A DNA stretch of 7,469 nt from Oscillospiraceae bacterium (GCA_017620315.1 JAFZQQ010000357.1:1-7469), one strand, 5' to 3'; shown: positions 1 to 6,965, numbered from the stretch's first letter. Made by a program: numbers and translations. Notes: generated by a model not told the origin, from the sequence alone.

Positions 1-423
1 CAGGGCTACAACCTGATCCCGTCGCTCACGGCGGTGGAGAACGTGGAGCTGCCGCTCATCTATCAGGGCGTGTCGGCGTTCGACCGGCGCGACATGGCGA
101 TGGAGGCGCTCGAGCGCGTGGGGCTCGCCGAGCGCGCGAAGCACCTGCCCAGCGAGATGTCCGGCGGCCAGCAGCAGCGCGTCGCCATCGCGCGCGCCAT
201 CGCGGCGCACCCGCCGATCATCATGGCGGACGAGCCGACCGGCGCGCTGGACTCGAAGACCGGCCTTGAGGTTCTGGGCTTTTTGCAGCAGCTCAACCGC
301 GAGGGCAGCACCATCCTGCTCATCACGCACGACAACGGTATCGCCGCGACCGCGCGCCGCATCGTCCGCCTCTCGGACGGCAGGATCATCGAGGATCATG
401 AGCAGGAGGTCGACTGGGCATGA
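1..423 (+). CDS. MacB-type ABC transporter ATP-binding protein, 3' part (5' end outside window)
   Basis: This is the C-terminal 140 residues of an ABC ATPase, which hydrolyses ATP in the cytoplasm to drive its membrane partner. The reading frame is open from base 1, so the gene starts upstream and the Walker A segment is missing. The fragment begins at what looks like the Q-loop glutamine (QGYNLIPSLTAVENVELP), typical of the MacB/LolD/FtsE-like group. The signature motif follows as MSGGQQQR at 157-180, with Met in place of the common Leu. Walker B is IIMADE at 217-234, followed by PTGALD (D-loop). The H-loop histidine is in ITHD (His codon 328-330). The permease follows after 25 bases, which supports an exporter pair of the MacB type. 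In this family the substrates are peptides, antimicrobials or lipoproteins; the substrate here cannot be told from sequence. Family assignment is firm and specific function is not. Confidence 0.95.
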   Translation, partial: QGYNLIPSLTAVENVELPLIYQGVSAFDRRDMAMEALERVGLAERAKHLPSEMSGGQQQRVAIARAIAAHPPIIMADEPTGALDSKTGLEVLGFLQQLNREGSTILLITHDNGIAATARRIVRLSDGRIIEDHEQEVDWA

Positions 424-448
424 TATACCGCGGAGGTGAACGAAAACA

Positions 449-1654
449 ATGAAATTCGGTCAGGCGGTCAAAATGGCGGTCAAGTCCATCATATCGAAGA
501 AGGGACGCTCTTTTTTGACCATGCTCGGCATCATCATCGGCATCGCCTCGGTCATGACCATCGTGGCGACCGTGGACGGCTATAACCGCAAGATGATGGA
601 GGCGTTCGAGGCGCAGGGCACGAACAAGGTCACGGCCTATGTCTATCTCTATAACGGGGAGAGCTGCTTCGAGAAGATCTACAACTACTGTCAGGGCCTC
701 GGCGACTTCATCGTCGGCGTCACGCCGAGCGCCGAGATCAACTGCACCCTCAAATACGGCGCGAAGGCGACAGACAAGCTCGACTGGGACAAGCGGCCGC
801 GCGTGTGCCTGGGCAGCGATCAGTATTCGCTGTGCAGCAGCTTCAAGGTCGCGCGCGGGCGCGACCTCAGCCGGATCGACGTCGAGAACTACAACCAGGT
901 GTGCGTGCTCGGCTCGCGCGCGGCAAGCACGCTGTTCGACTATGCCGACCCGCTGTATCAGAAGGTCATGTTCGACGGGGTGCCGTTCACGGTCATCGGC
1001 GTTTACGCCGAAAAGGACCCGAACAGCAACTACTCGATGGACAGCGTGGTCGTTATCCCCTACACCGCGAGCCGCTTTCTGCCGAACTCCACCGACAGCA
1101 TGAGCGAGTGCATAGTCAAGGTCAAGGACTCGCAGTCCGTCAGCAAGGCGATCTCGACCCTGCAGGCGTACATCGATTCGCTCACCAAAAGCAACACGAT
1201 CGGCTGGGGCTATGCCTACAGCGAGCAGCAGTGGCAGGAGGAGAGCAACAGCACGCTGACCATGATCTCGGTGGTGCTCGGCGGTATTGCGGGCATCTCG
1301 CTGCTCGTCGGCGGCATCGGCATCATGAACATCATGCTTGTCACCGTCACCGAGCGCACGCGCGAGATCGGCATCCGCCGCGCGATCGGGGCGGAGCGCG
1401 CGTCCATCGTGACGCAGTTTCTGGTCGAAGCGGCGATGATATGCGGCATCGGCGGCATCATCGGCATCGCGATCGGATATCTGGGCACAAACATCGCGGG
1501 CAAGCTGCTCTTTGAGGGCATGTCCCTGATCCCGTCGCCGCTGATCACTCTCGAGGCGTTCGCGTTCTCGGTCACGCTCGGGATCATCTTCGGCATGTAT
1601 CCCGCGATCAAGGCCTCCGGCCTCCAGCCGGTGGTCGCCCTTCGCGCGGAATAA
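449..1654 (+). CDS. MacB/FtsX-type ABC transporter permease
   Basis: This is a 401-residue membrane subunit with the full MacB layout. A short cytoplasmic N-terminus leads into TM1 (about residues 22-42: SFLTMLGIIIGIASVMTIVA). A large extracytoplasmic domain (about 45-268) precedes TM2 (272-300), TM3 (322-348) and TM4 (about 366-388). The conserved stretch GGIGIMNIMLVTVTERTREI followed by GIRRAIGA (about 288-315) is the family hallmark after TM2, and the protein ends in the usual PVVALRAE. Length matches single-polypeptide MacB permeases without a fused ATPase. The ATG is preceded by GGAGGTG at 432-438 with 10 bases of spacing. The partner ATPase lies 25 bases upstream and a secreted SLH protein 29 bases downstream. 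The extracytoplasmic domain carries seven cysteines (73, 81, 99, 120, 129, 152, 221), which is unusual. MacB-type permeases work by mechanotransmission rather than as simple channels; the exported substrate here is unknown. Confidence 0.96.
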   Translation: MKFGQAVKMAVKSIISKKGRSFLTMLGIIIGIASVMTIVATVDGYNRKMMEAFEAQGTNKVTAYVYLYNGESCFEKIYNYCQGLGDFIVGVTPSAEINCTLKYGAKATDKLDWDKRPRVCLGSDQYSLCSSFKVARGRDLSRIDVENYNQVCVLGSRAASTLFDYADPLYQKVMFDGVPFTVIGVYAEKDPNSNYSMDSVVVIPYTASRFLPNSTDSMSECIVKVKDSQSVSKAISTLQAYIDSLTKSNTIGWGYAYSEQQWQEESNSTLTMISVVLGGIAGISLLVGGIGIMNIMLVTVTERTREIGIRRAIGAERASIVTQFLVEAAMICGIGGIIGIAIGYLGTNIAGKLLFEGMSLIPSPLITLEAFAFSVTLGIIFGMYPAIKASGLQPVVALRAE

Positions 1655-1683
1655 ATCATTCAAAAGCTGCGAGGTTATGTGAT

Positions 1684-3681
1684 ATGAAAAAGATTTTCTC
1701 ATTTGTTCTTGCTCTGGCGCTGGTCGTCGCGCTTGTGCCGGGGCGCGCGTCCGCGGAGAGTTATTTTACCGACGTTAATGACACGGAAACCGAGCGCAAC
1801 GTCGAGGTGCTCAGGCTGCTCGGCATAGTCGGCGGCGACGGGACGGGCCTGTTCCACCCGGACGACAGCCTGACGCGCGCGGAATTCTGCAAGATGGCGA
1901 TCCTGCTGCAAGGCCGCGGCGACGAGGCTGCGCGCTACGCCAGCCGGACGATCTTTCCGGATGTGCCGGCGTCGTACTGGGCGTGCGGCTACATCAACCT
2001 GGCCTCGCTGACGGCGGAGAAGCAGCCGGGGCTCATGCACGGCTTCCCGGACGGCACGTTCCTGCCGAAGAAGGAGATTACCTACGGCGAAGCGGTCACG
2101 GTGCTCATGCGTGTTCTGGGCTATTCCGACGCCGACACCAGCGGTATCTGGCCTCAGGGCTACCTCGACCTCGGCGCGACCGCGGGGCTCACGAAGGGAC
2201 TTTCGCTCGGCGGCGGCGAGGCGATCACCCGCGCTCAGGCTGCGAAGCTCTTTGTCAACGCGCTCAGCGCGACAAAACAGGGCGGAGGCACGCTGAAAAA
2301 GCTGAGCGACGAGCTCCTTTTGATGACGATCGACCCCGTCAAGGGCGTGATGCGCACCACCGACGGCAAGACCGACGTCAAGGAGGTCGAGATGGCGTCC
2401 CCCGTGATGACCGCCGTTTTCGACGGGCTCAAGGGCCGCATCATCTACGACGAGAACGACAGGGCGGTCTCGTTTTTGCCGTCCCTTGTGCAGAACAGCA
2501 GCGGATCGTATGTGTCCGTCGATACCGGAGTCGCGCTCATTGTGACGGGCAGCAAGTCAACCGCCGGCTTTGACGTATTGACGGGCAACTCAAAGAACTA
2601 CAGCATCATCCGCAACGGCGTCCGCGTGAGCTCTAAAGAGCTTCGACAGTTCGACATTGCGACCTATTCCCCGGAGAACAACGCCGTGTTCGTGTGCGAC
2701 ACGCGCATCAAGGTCCTGTATGAGAGCGCTATGCCCACGCCGAGAGATCCGCTGAGCATCCGCGCGCTTGACGGCACCGTATTTGAGATCATGCCCTCGG
2801 CGCGTGAAAATGTGGCGCAGTACCATCCCGGACAGACGATGATACTCATGCTGACAGCCGACGGAAGGATCGGCGCCGTGGCGAGCCCGGACGACGAGAA
2901 CGTGAATGCCAATGCCCTCGGCTATGTCAACGCGGAGGGGAAGGTGACGCTGTTCTGCGGCTCCTGCCTTATTCCGCTTGCGTGCAAGGGCTCCGACAGG
3001 GCGGGCCGCGTCGTGAGCATTATGCAGGGCGAGAGCAAGACCATCTATCTCAACGAGCAGGTCAGCAATGTGGACGGCGCGCTGGACGTCGCGGAATGGA
3101 CCGTCGGCAGCAAAAAGCTCGCCGAGGACGCCGTTATTATACGCGACGGCGTGCTCACAAGCATCTCGGAGCTTGAGGAGAGCCGCATAGAGAGAAGGAA
3201 GCTGCTGTACATGCACACGAACAGCAGCAATAAGGTAGATATGCTTGTCATCAGCGACGTGCGCACGGAGTACGTCGGTATCGTGAAGATCTGGGAGGTG
3301 CCGGATCCCAACGGTGAAACCGAGCAGAACTATATATCCTATGTCTCCATGCTCTACAGCGGCGGGGAAACGAATGAGCGTCGCCTGACGTTCAAAGCGA
3401 GGACCGGCGACTACGCCCTCTTCAAGATAGACAGCGAGGGCAACTTCTATGGCTACGACCGGCTCAACGAGCTCGGCGGCAGGACGGAGACCGCGGTGTG
3501 GATCGGCACGGGCGCCGTGAACTTCGGCGGGCGCACCTACACGATCGACCCCGACGTCGCGTGCTACAACGCTGACCAGAAGACCTGGTTCAACTCTCTG
3601 CAGGAGGCGCTTGAATACGCCGGGACGCTGAGACTGTTCGAGCTTGACGGAGTGATCCGCGCGATCGAGGTCAGATACTGA
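1684..3681 (+). CDS. Secreted S-layer homology (SLH) domain protein with a large unrecognised C-terminal region
   Basis: This is a 665-residue exported protein. Residues 1-24 form a signal peptide: MKK, then a hydrophobic core, then ASA before a likely cleavage after residue 24. Three SLH repeats follow. SLH1 (about 27-77) has YFTDV, GIVGGDGTGLFHPDDSLTRAEF. SLH2 (about 90-146) has FPDVPASYWACGYI and MHGFPDGTFLPKKEITYGEA. SLH3 (about 151-196) is more degenerate (GYLDLGATAGLT, AITRAQAAKLFVNAL). SLH triplets usually bind pyruvylated secondary cell-wall polymers and hold the protein on the surface. Residues about 200-665 match no family I know. They read as beta-rich, with repeated short strands, many Gly/Asp turns and no transmembrane segment, and they end in EVRY. 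A GAGG at 1671-1674 sits 9 bases before the ATG. The gene follows the ABC permease by 29 bases, so co-transcription is likely. It may be an S-layer component, a wall-anchored enzyme or a client of the exporter. Confidence 0.93.
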   Translation: MKKIFSFVLALALVVALVPGRASAESYFTDVNDTETERNVEVLRLLGIVGGDGTGLFHPDDSLTRAEFCKMAILLQGRGDEAARYASRTIFPDVPASYWACGYINLASLTAEKQPGLMHGFPDGTFLPKKEITYGEAVTVLMRVLGYSDADTSGIWPQGYLDLGATAGLTKGLSLGGGEAITRAQAAKLFVNALSATKQGGGTLKKLSDELLLMTIDPVKGVMRTTDGKTDVKEVEMASPVMTAVFDGLKGRIIYDENDRAVSFLPSLVQNSSGSYVSVDTGVALIVTGSKSTAGFDVLTGNSKNYSIIRNGVRVSSKELRQFDIATYSPENNAVFVCDTRIKVLYESAMPTPRDPLSIRALDGTVFEIMPSARENVAQYHPGQTMILMLTADGRIGAVASPDDENVNANALGYVNAEGKVTLFCGSCLIPLACKGSDRAGRVVSIMQGESKTIYLNEQVSNVDGALDVAEWTVGSKKLAEDAVIIRDGVLTSISELEESRIERRKLLYMHTNSSNKVDMLVISDVRTEYVGIVKIWEVPDPNGETEQNYISYVSMLYSGGETNERRLTFKARTGDYALFKIDSEGNFYGYDRLNELGGRTETAVWIGTGAVNFGGRTYTIDPDVACYNADQKTWFNSLQEALEYAGTLRLFELDGVIRAIEVRY

Positions 3682-3713
3682 GCCGTATAGCGCGCGGGGG
3701 AGCATTGTCGGAA

Positions 3714-3720
3714 GAGAGGG
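3714..3720 (+). promoter_or_regulatory. Ribosome binding site supporting the TTG start of the TPR-GGDEF gene
   Basis: A GAGAGGG purine run lies 7 bases before the TTG at 3728, and further purines (AAAGGA) continue up to the codon. No in-frame ATG or GTG exists nearby, so this run decides the start. Translation is probably moderate because of the TTG codon. Confidence 0.6.
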
Positions 3721-3727
3721 AAAGGAT

Positions 3728-5350
3728 TTGGGCGCTGAAACTTCAAAACAGGAGCTGCTGCGGGTCTATGAGAAATACCGCGGCAACAATCCGCGGTTGA
3801 AGCGGGAGCTGAAACGGCTCTTAAAAAAGGGAGAGGACACCAAGGATATCTTCCTGATCGGCGCCGTGAACTATTACCTTGCCCTGGTCAGCCACCGCCT
3901 CGGGCACAGGACGAGCATACTCTCCTATGCCATAAAAGCGGTGTCGATGCTCGACCAGACGACGGATTACGACCTGATCTCCAGAAGCTACAATCTTCTC
4001 GGCATCGGCTACATCGCGCAGGAGGACTATCAATCCGCACTCAACGCTTACCAGACCGCGTATCAGACGGTCTGCCGCCACAGAAACTGCACGGTCGGAA
4101 AGGACACCGTGCAGAACAATATCGCCGAGTGCTACTATCAGATCGGCGACTACAAGCGGAGCATACGCATCATGACGGGATGCTTCGAACTGGCGGAGAA
4201 AAACAAGGACAAGGATCCCGAGGGGCTGGCGATCTACGGCATCAACCTTTCGGACTGCTACGAGAGCGTCGGCGACTGCGCGAAGGCGGACGAGTATCTC
4301 GACGAGGTCGAAAGCGTGATAGACCGCGTGGAAAACAGCATCGTCACTGGAGCGTTCTATTCCCGCCGCGCCTGCGTTGCGTACAAGGCGGGTGACATGG
4401 AGAGGGGCACAAGGTACGCGGACAAGTGCATCGAGCTTGTAAAAAACGCCACGGACACCTATGAGCTCCACCGGGATTTTGAGAAGATCGCGCACGCTCA
4501 GATCCGCGCGGGTGAATACGACAGGGCGGATCAGTTCGCAGATATCCTGCTGCTCTACTCGGATCATACCGGCCACGTCCTTGATATGATCATCGCGTAC
4601 CGCGTTCAGGCGGATTACTTTCAAACGATAGGCGATAACCGAAACGCTCTTGCCTATTATTCGCGTCTCAACGAGCTTTACGAGAAGCACCGCGTCGAGG
4701 AAAAGGCGATGCACCTTGCCACGCGGAAAAAGATCGAGGCGACCGAAAAAGCGGTCAAAAGCCTTATGCGCAAGATCAAGACCAGTCAGGAGAGCGCCGA
4801 GCGCGAACCGCTGACCGGACTTATGAACCGCACAGCCCTGCTCAAAACCGCGAGCGAGTTCGTCGAACGGGCGAAAAGGGAAAACAAGAAGCTCGGCGGT
4901 ATCTTCGTGGATATCGACTTTTTCAAGCAGTACAACGACACCTACGGCCATTCAAAGGGAGACGAGGTCATCCGCGCGGTGGCGGACGCCTGCAGGAAGG
5001 AAAACAGCGCAAGCGTGCGTTTTGCGAGATACGGCGGCGACGAGTTCTTCGCGCTGACGCTCGGCCGCGGGGACGAGGCGCTGCAAAAGAGCGCCGCAAG
5101 GATCTGCGCCGCGCTTCGCGAGGCCGCGATCCCGCATGAAAAGAACCCGAAGGGACGTGTGACCTTGTCCGTGGGCGTCGCCAACATCACCTTGTCGGGC
5201 GGCGACGAGACGATACTCGACGTCATCAATTTCGCGGATAAGGCGGTCTATCAGGCAAAGGCGTCCGGCAAGGACACAATATATGTCTTCGAGCTCAACC
5301 GTTTTGACGAATCCGGCAGACGTTCTCCGTATTACCGGGTCGATTTCTGA
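3728..5350 (+). CDS. TPR-repeat GGDEF protein, predicted diguanylate cyclase
   Basis: This 540-residue protein is predicted to make cyclic di-GMP from two GTP. About seven TPR-like helical pairs cover residues 43-320; clear ones are at 88-115, 129-158, 170-198, 251-277 and 290-319. A charged helix at about 321-358 links to the GGDEF domain (about 359-525). That domain has EPLTGLMNR (360-368), the metal-binding stretch FVDIDFFKQYNDTYGHSKGDE with Asp395, and the intact signature RYGGDEF (GGDEF at 436-440), so it should be active. The inhibitory I-site RxxD is absent: Ser and Val stand where Arg and Asp should be, 9 and 6 residues before the GGDEF. There is no signal peptide or transmembrane segment, so it is probably cytosolic, with the TPRs as the sensing or partner-binding part. 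The start is TTG at 3728 with AGAGGG just upstream. The next in-frame ATG comes far into the TPR region (Met73) and would remove conserved sequence. Signal and partner are unknown. Confidence 0.93.
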   Translation: MGAETSKQELLRVYEKYRGNNPRLKRELKRLLKKGEDTKDIFLIGAVNYYLALVSHRLGHRTSILSYAIKAVSMLDQTTDYDLISRSYNLLGIGYIAQEDYQSALNAYQTAYQTVCRHRNCTVGKDTVQNNIAECYYQIGDYKRSIRIMTGCFELAEKNKDKDPEGLAIYGINLSDCYESVGDCAKADEYLDEVESVIDRVENSIVTGAFYSRRACVAYKAGDMERGTRYADKCIELVKNATDTYELHRDFEKIAHAQIRAGEYDRADQFADILLLYSDHTGHVLDMIIAYRVQADYFQTIGDNRNALAYYSRLNELYEKHRVEEKAMHLATRKKIEATEKAVKSLMRKIKTSQESAEREPLTGLMNRTALLKTASEFVERAKRENKKLGGIFVDIDFFKQYNDTYGHSKGDEVIRAVADACRKENSASVRFARYGGDEFFALTLGRGDEALQKSAARICAALREAAIPHEKNPKGRVTLSVGVANITLSGGDETILDVINFADKAVYQAKASGKDTIYVFELNRFDESGRRSPYYRVDF

Positions 5351-5371
5351 CGCTGCTCAGAGATTTTGATG

Positions 5372-5400
5372 TTGCATTTTTCATTTGCTTTGTTTATAAT
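5372..5400 (+). promoter_or_regulatory. Predicted sigma-A type promoter for the small acidic protein gene
   Basis: A perfect -10 box TATAAT lies at 5395-5400 and a weak -35 TTGCAT at 5372-5377, matching TTGACA at three of six positions. The spacer is exactly 17 bases. The surrounding 5361-5400 stretch is strikingly AT-rich (T-runs such as TTTTTCATTTG) against GC-rich flanks. The start point would be near 5407, giving a very short leader of about 17 bases that begins close to the Shine-Dalgarno sequence. Confidence 0.7.
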
Positions 5401-5407
5401 GGGTGAA

Positions 5408-5414
5408 AAGGAGG
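5408..5414 (+). promoter_or_regulatory. Strong Shine-Dalgarno sequence fixing the start of the small acidic protein
   Basis: AAGGAGG lies 9 bases before the ATG at 5424. It rules in that ATG over the in-frame GTG at 5403. The GTG has no ribosome binding site and would lie between the -10 box and the expected transcription start. Confidence 0.85.
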
Positions 5415-5423
5415 AGAAGGACT

Positions 5424-5684
5424 ATGGATATTGACCCTATTTTTGCCGAAGCAATGCTGGATGAAATACAGGAGCTGCTTGAGGAGATGCTCGAAATGGC
5501 GTCGCGCGCGGTCGAGGACGATTGCACCGACGAGGAGCGCGACGATATGCAGGGCAGGCTCATTATCCTGCGCGAGCGTATCGACGAGACGGTCGACGCC
5601 TATGAGAAGATGGGCGATTACCGCGAGGCGCTCTATGCCGCATGGAAGGCCTCCGACGAGATACTCAAGAGCTTCAAAAGCTGA
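5424..5684 (+). CDS. Small, highly acidic helical protein of unknown function
   Basis: This gene encodes 86 residues with 26 Asp/Glu against 10 Lys/Arg, a net charge of about -16. I do not recognise the family. The protein looks almost wholly helical. A first amphipathic helix (about 7-31, with LDEIQELLEEMLEMA) leads to an acidic turn (31-41, EDDCTDEERDD). A second helix spans about 42-62, and a third (about 65-85, DYREALYAAWKASDEILKSF) resembles one half of a TPR or other helical hairpin. There is one cysteine (Cys34), no signal peptide and no membrane segment, so it is cytosolic. The ATG start is set by AAGGAGG at 5408-5414. An in-frame GTG upstream would add seven residues (MKRRRRT) but overlaps promoter sequence. 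Its own promoter and a downstream hairpin suggest an independent, possibly well expressed unit. A partner-binding or adaptor role is possible but is only a guess. Confidence 0.85.
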   Translation: MDIDPIFAEAMLDEIQELLEEMLEMASRAVEDDCTDEERDDMQGRLIILRERIDETVDAYEKMGDYREALYAAWKASDEILKSFKS

Positions 5685-5721
5685 CGCCGCAGCCGTGTAA
5701 GCCGCAAACCGATATTAAAAA

Positions 5722-5751
5722 AATGCCGCAGGGTCGCCTCCCTGCGGCATT
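5722..5751 (+). terminator. Intrinsic terminator-like hairpin between the small gene and the macro gene
   Basis: A perfect 12-bp stem (AATGCCGCAGGG at 5722-5733 with CCCTGCGGCATT at 5740-5751) closes a 6-base loop, TCGCCT. On the + strand the bases after the stem are CGTTC, a poor T-tract. On the - strand the stem is followed by an uninterrupted T-run, because seven A's at 5717-5723 precede it on the + strand. It would therefore act well as a terminator for antisense transcripts and perhaps only partly for the + strand. Its 3' end is 21 bases before the macro gene's GTG, so it sits in that gene's leader if transcripts read through. Confidence 0.75.
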
Positions 5752-5756
5752 CGTTC

Positions 5757-5766
5757 AAAGGGGGAG
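5757..5766 (+). promoter_or_regulatory. Ribosome binding site for the GTG start of the macro-domain gene
   Basis: AAAGGGGGAG lies 6 bases before the GTG at 5773. It starts only 5 bases after the terminator-like hairpin, so hairpin formation on the transcript could affect ribosome access. No alternative start fits the conserved N-terminus, because the macro domain begins right at [10 protein letters not shown]. Confidence 0.7.
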
Positions 5767-5772
5767 CATACC

Positions 5773-6867
5773 GTGCCGTTTCAGATCATCAGACAGGATA
5801 TCACAAAGATGCAGTGCGACGCCATTGTGAACGCGGCGAACAACACTCTGTTGGGCGGCGGAGGCGTGGACGGAATGGTTCACCGCGCCGCCGGGCCGGA
5901 GCTGCTTGAGGAGTGCAGGACGCTCCACGGCTGCGAGACGGGAAAAGCGAAAATAACGAAGGGCTATCGCCTGAACGCGAGGTATATCATCCATACCGTG
6001 GGGCCGATATGGCGCGGGGGCGGCTACGGCGAGCATGAGCTGCTTGTCTCGTGCTATCGCACGTCGCTGGAGCTGGCTGCGGAGTATGGACTGGAGAGCG
6101 TGGCGTTCCCGCTCATTTCCTCCGGGATCTTCGGCTATCCCAAGGAGGAGGCTCTCAAGGTGGCGACCGAGACGATCTCCGAGTTCCTTGAGGAGCACGA
6201 GATGACGGTCTGGCTCACCGTCTACGGGAAAGACAGCTTTGCCATCAGCCAAAAGCTTTATGACGACGTGCAAAGCTTCATCGACGACAACTACGTCGAG
6301 CGGCACACCGACCCCGCGGATCGGGCGAGGACCGCGTCGCTTTATGATCTGCCGGCGGCGAACAGCATTACCGCGCGGCGCAGCGAGGAAAGAAGACCCG
6401 CGGAGAAAATCAACGCTTTCTTCGCGGCGGAAAGCTGCGAGGAGGCCTGCCTGTCCATACCGGTCTGCCGCCCGGAGGCGAAGATGAACGCCGCAAGTCT
6501 GGAGGACAGGCTCAGGACGCTTGATGAGAGCTTTTCCCAGATGCTGCTGCGCAAGATAGACGAGAGCGGGATGACGGACGCCCAGTGCTATAAAAGAGCG
6601 AATATCGACCGCAAGCTCTTTTCAAAGATACGCGGCGACGTCCACTACAAGCCCAGCAAGACTACGGCGCTCGCCTTCGCGGTCGCGCTGGAGCTGCCGC
6701 TGGACGAGACGAGAGAGCTGCTGATGAAGGCCGGCTATGCGCTATCTCACAGCAGCAAGCTCGACGTCATCGTCGAATACTTTATCAGCAAGAGGATGTA
6801 CAACGTTATGGAGATCAACGAGACGCTGTTCGCGTTCGACCAGGCGCTGCTCGGTTCCGCGGGATAA
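5773..6867 (+). CDS. Macro domain protein (ADP-ribose-binding/hydrolase type) with C-terminal XRE-like helix-turn-helix region
   Basis: This 364-residue soluble protein has two parts. Residues 1-170 are a MacroD/YmdB-type macro domain that binds ADP-ribose and, in related proteins, hydrolyses O-acetyl-ADP-ribose or mono-ADP-ribose links. Visible motifs are QDIT (8-11), DAIVNAAN (16-23), LLGGGGVDG (26-34), [19 protein letters not shown] (72-80) and the phosphate loop [15 protein letters not shown] (113-127). Asn23 and Asp33 have the spacing of the catalytic Asn/Asp pair of YmdB. A variable linker (about 172-245) leads to a C-terminal region (about 250-362), [34 protein letters not shown] and onward. 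This region looks like an XRE/lambda-repressor-type HTH (about 267-318), followed by a conserved-looking tail ([32 protein letters not shown]). I recall similar tails on other Firmicute proteins but cannot confirm this here. The start is GTG with a good ribosome binding site. The HTH suggests ADP-ribose-linked regulation or DNA/RNA binding; the substrate is unknown. Confidence 0.92.
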   Translation: MPFQIIRQDITKMQCDAIVNAANNTLLGGGGVDGMVHRAAGPELLEECRTLHGCETGKAKITKGYRLNARYIIHTVGPIWRGGGYGEHELLVSCYRTSLELAAEYGLESVAFPLISSGIFGYPKEEALKVATETISEFLEEHEMTVWLTVYGKDSFAISQKLYDDVQSFIDDNYVERHTDPADRARTASLYDLPAANSITARRSEERRPAEKINAFFAAESCEEACLSIPVCRPEAKMNAASLEDRLRTLDESFSQMLLRKIDESGMTDAQCYKRANIDRKLFSKIRGDVHYKPSKTTALAFAVALELPLDETRELLMKAGYALSHSSKLDVIVEYFISKRMYNVMEINETLFAFDQALLGSAG

Positions 6868-6915
6868 ACGACAGGCAAAATCGTCCGAATGGGTGATGCG
6901 CCGCGCCGGGACGGG

Positions 6916-6924
6916 TGATATAAT
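6916..6924 (+). promoter_or_regulatory. Predicted extended -10 promoter for the metallophosphoesterase gene
   Basis: TGATATAAT is a perfect extended -10 (TG, one base, TATAAT at 6919-6924). No good -35 is seen 16-18 bases upstream, which fits an extended -10 promoter. The start point would be near 6931, with a leader of about 42 bases. It lies in the 105-base gap after the macro gene, where I see no terminator. Confidence 0.65.
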
Positions 6925-6960
6925 CGACAAGGCTTATGCGAGAAAAATCAACATTGTTTG

Positions 6961-6965
6961 GGAGG
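6961..6965 (+). promoter_or_regulatory. Ribosome binding site for the GTG start of the metallophosphoesterase gene
   Basis: GGAGG lies 7 bases before the GTG at 6973. It supports that codon over the first in-frame ATG (7015-7017), which lies inside the metal-binding NDMHG motif and so cannot be the start. Confidence 0.8.

Noticed and set aside
1441..1500. Repeated GGCATC units that look like a small tandem repeat
   Set aside because: They encode the Gly/Ile-rich transmembrane segment (ICGIGGIIGIAIGY) of the permease, so codon repetition explains them.
805..1515. Open frame of 236 codons on the + strand inside the permease gene
   Set aside because: It is an out-of-frame overlap rich in Arg, His and Gln, a by-product of GC-rich codons. 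The permease frame carries all family motifs.
386..1702. Long open frame on the - strand (438 codons) opposite the ABC permease
   Set aside because: It is an antisense shadow of a clearly real, motif-rich permease in GC-rich DNA. Its translation is dominated by Arg, Ala, Asp, His and Val with no recognisable motif.
2590..3705. Long open frame on the - strand (371 codons) opposite the SLH protein
   Set aside because: It is biased in composition and lacks domain motifs. The + strand frame has a signal peptide, SLH repeats and a good operon position.
3821..4951. Long open frame on the - strand (376 codons) opposite the TPR-GGDEF gene
   Set aside because: It is a shadow of the TPR coding strand, with a Val/Leu/Arg/Asp-rich translation and no motif.
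5403..5423. In-frame GTG start adding MKRRRRT to the small acidic protein
   Set aside because: It lies between the -10 box and the expected transcript start and has no ribosome binding site. The extra residues are just the Shine-Dalgarno purines read as codons.
5755..6306. Open frame of 183 codons on the - strand opposite the macro domain
   Set aside because: It has no motif and lies opposite highly conserved macro-domain sequence.
6882..6913. Inverted repeat CGTCC/GGACG after the macro gene as a possible terminator
   Set aside because: The stem is only 5 bp with a long loop and no T-run. It is expected by chance in GC-rich DNA.
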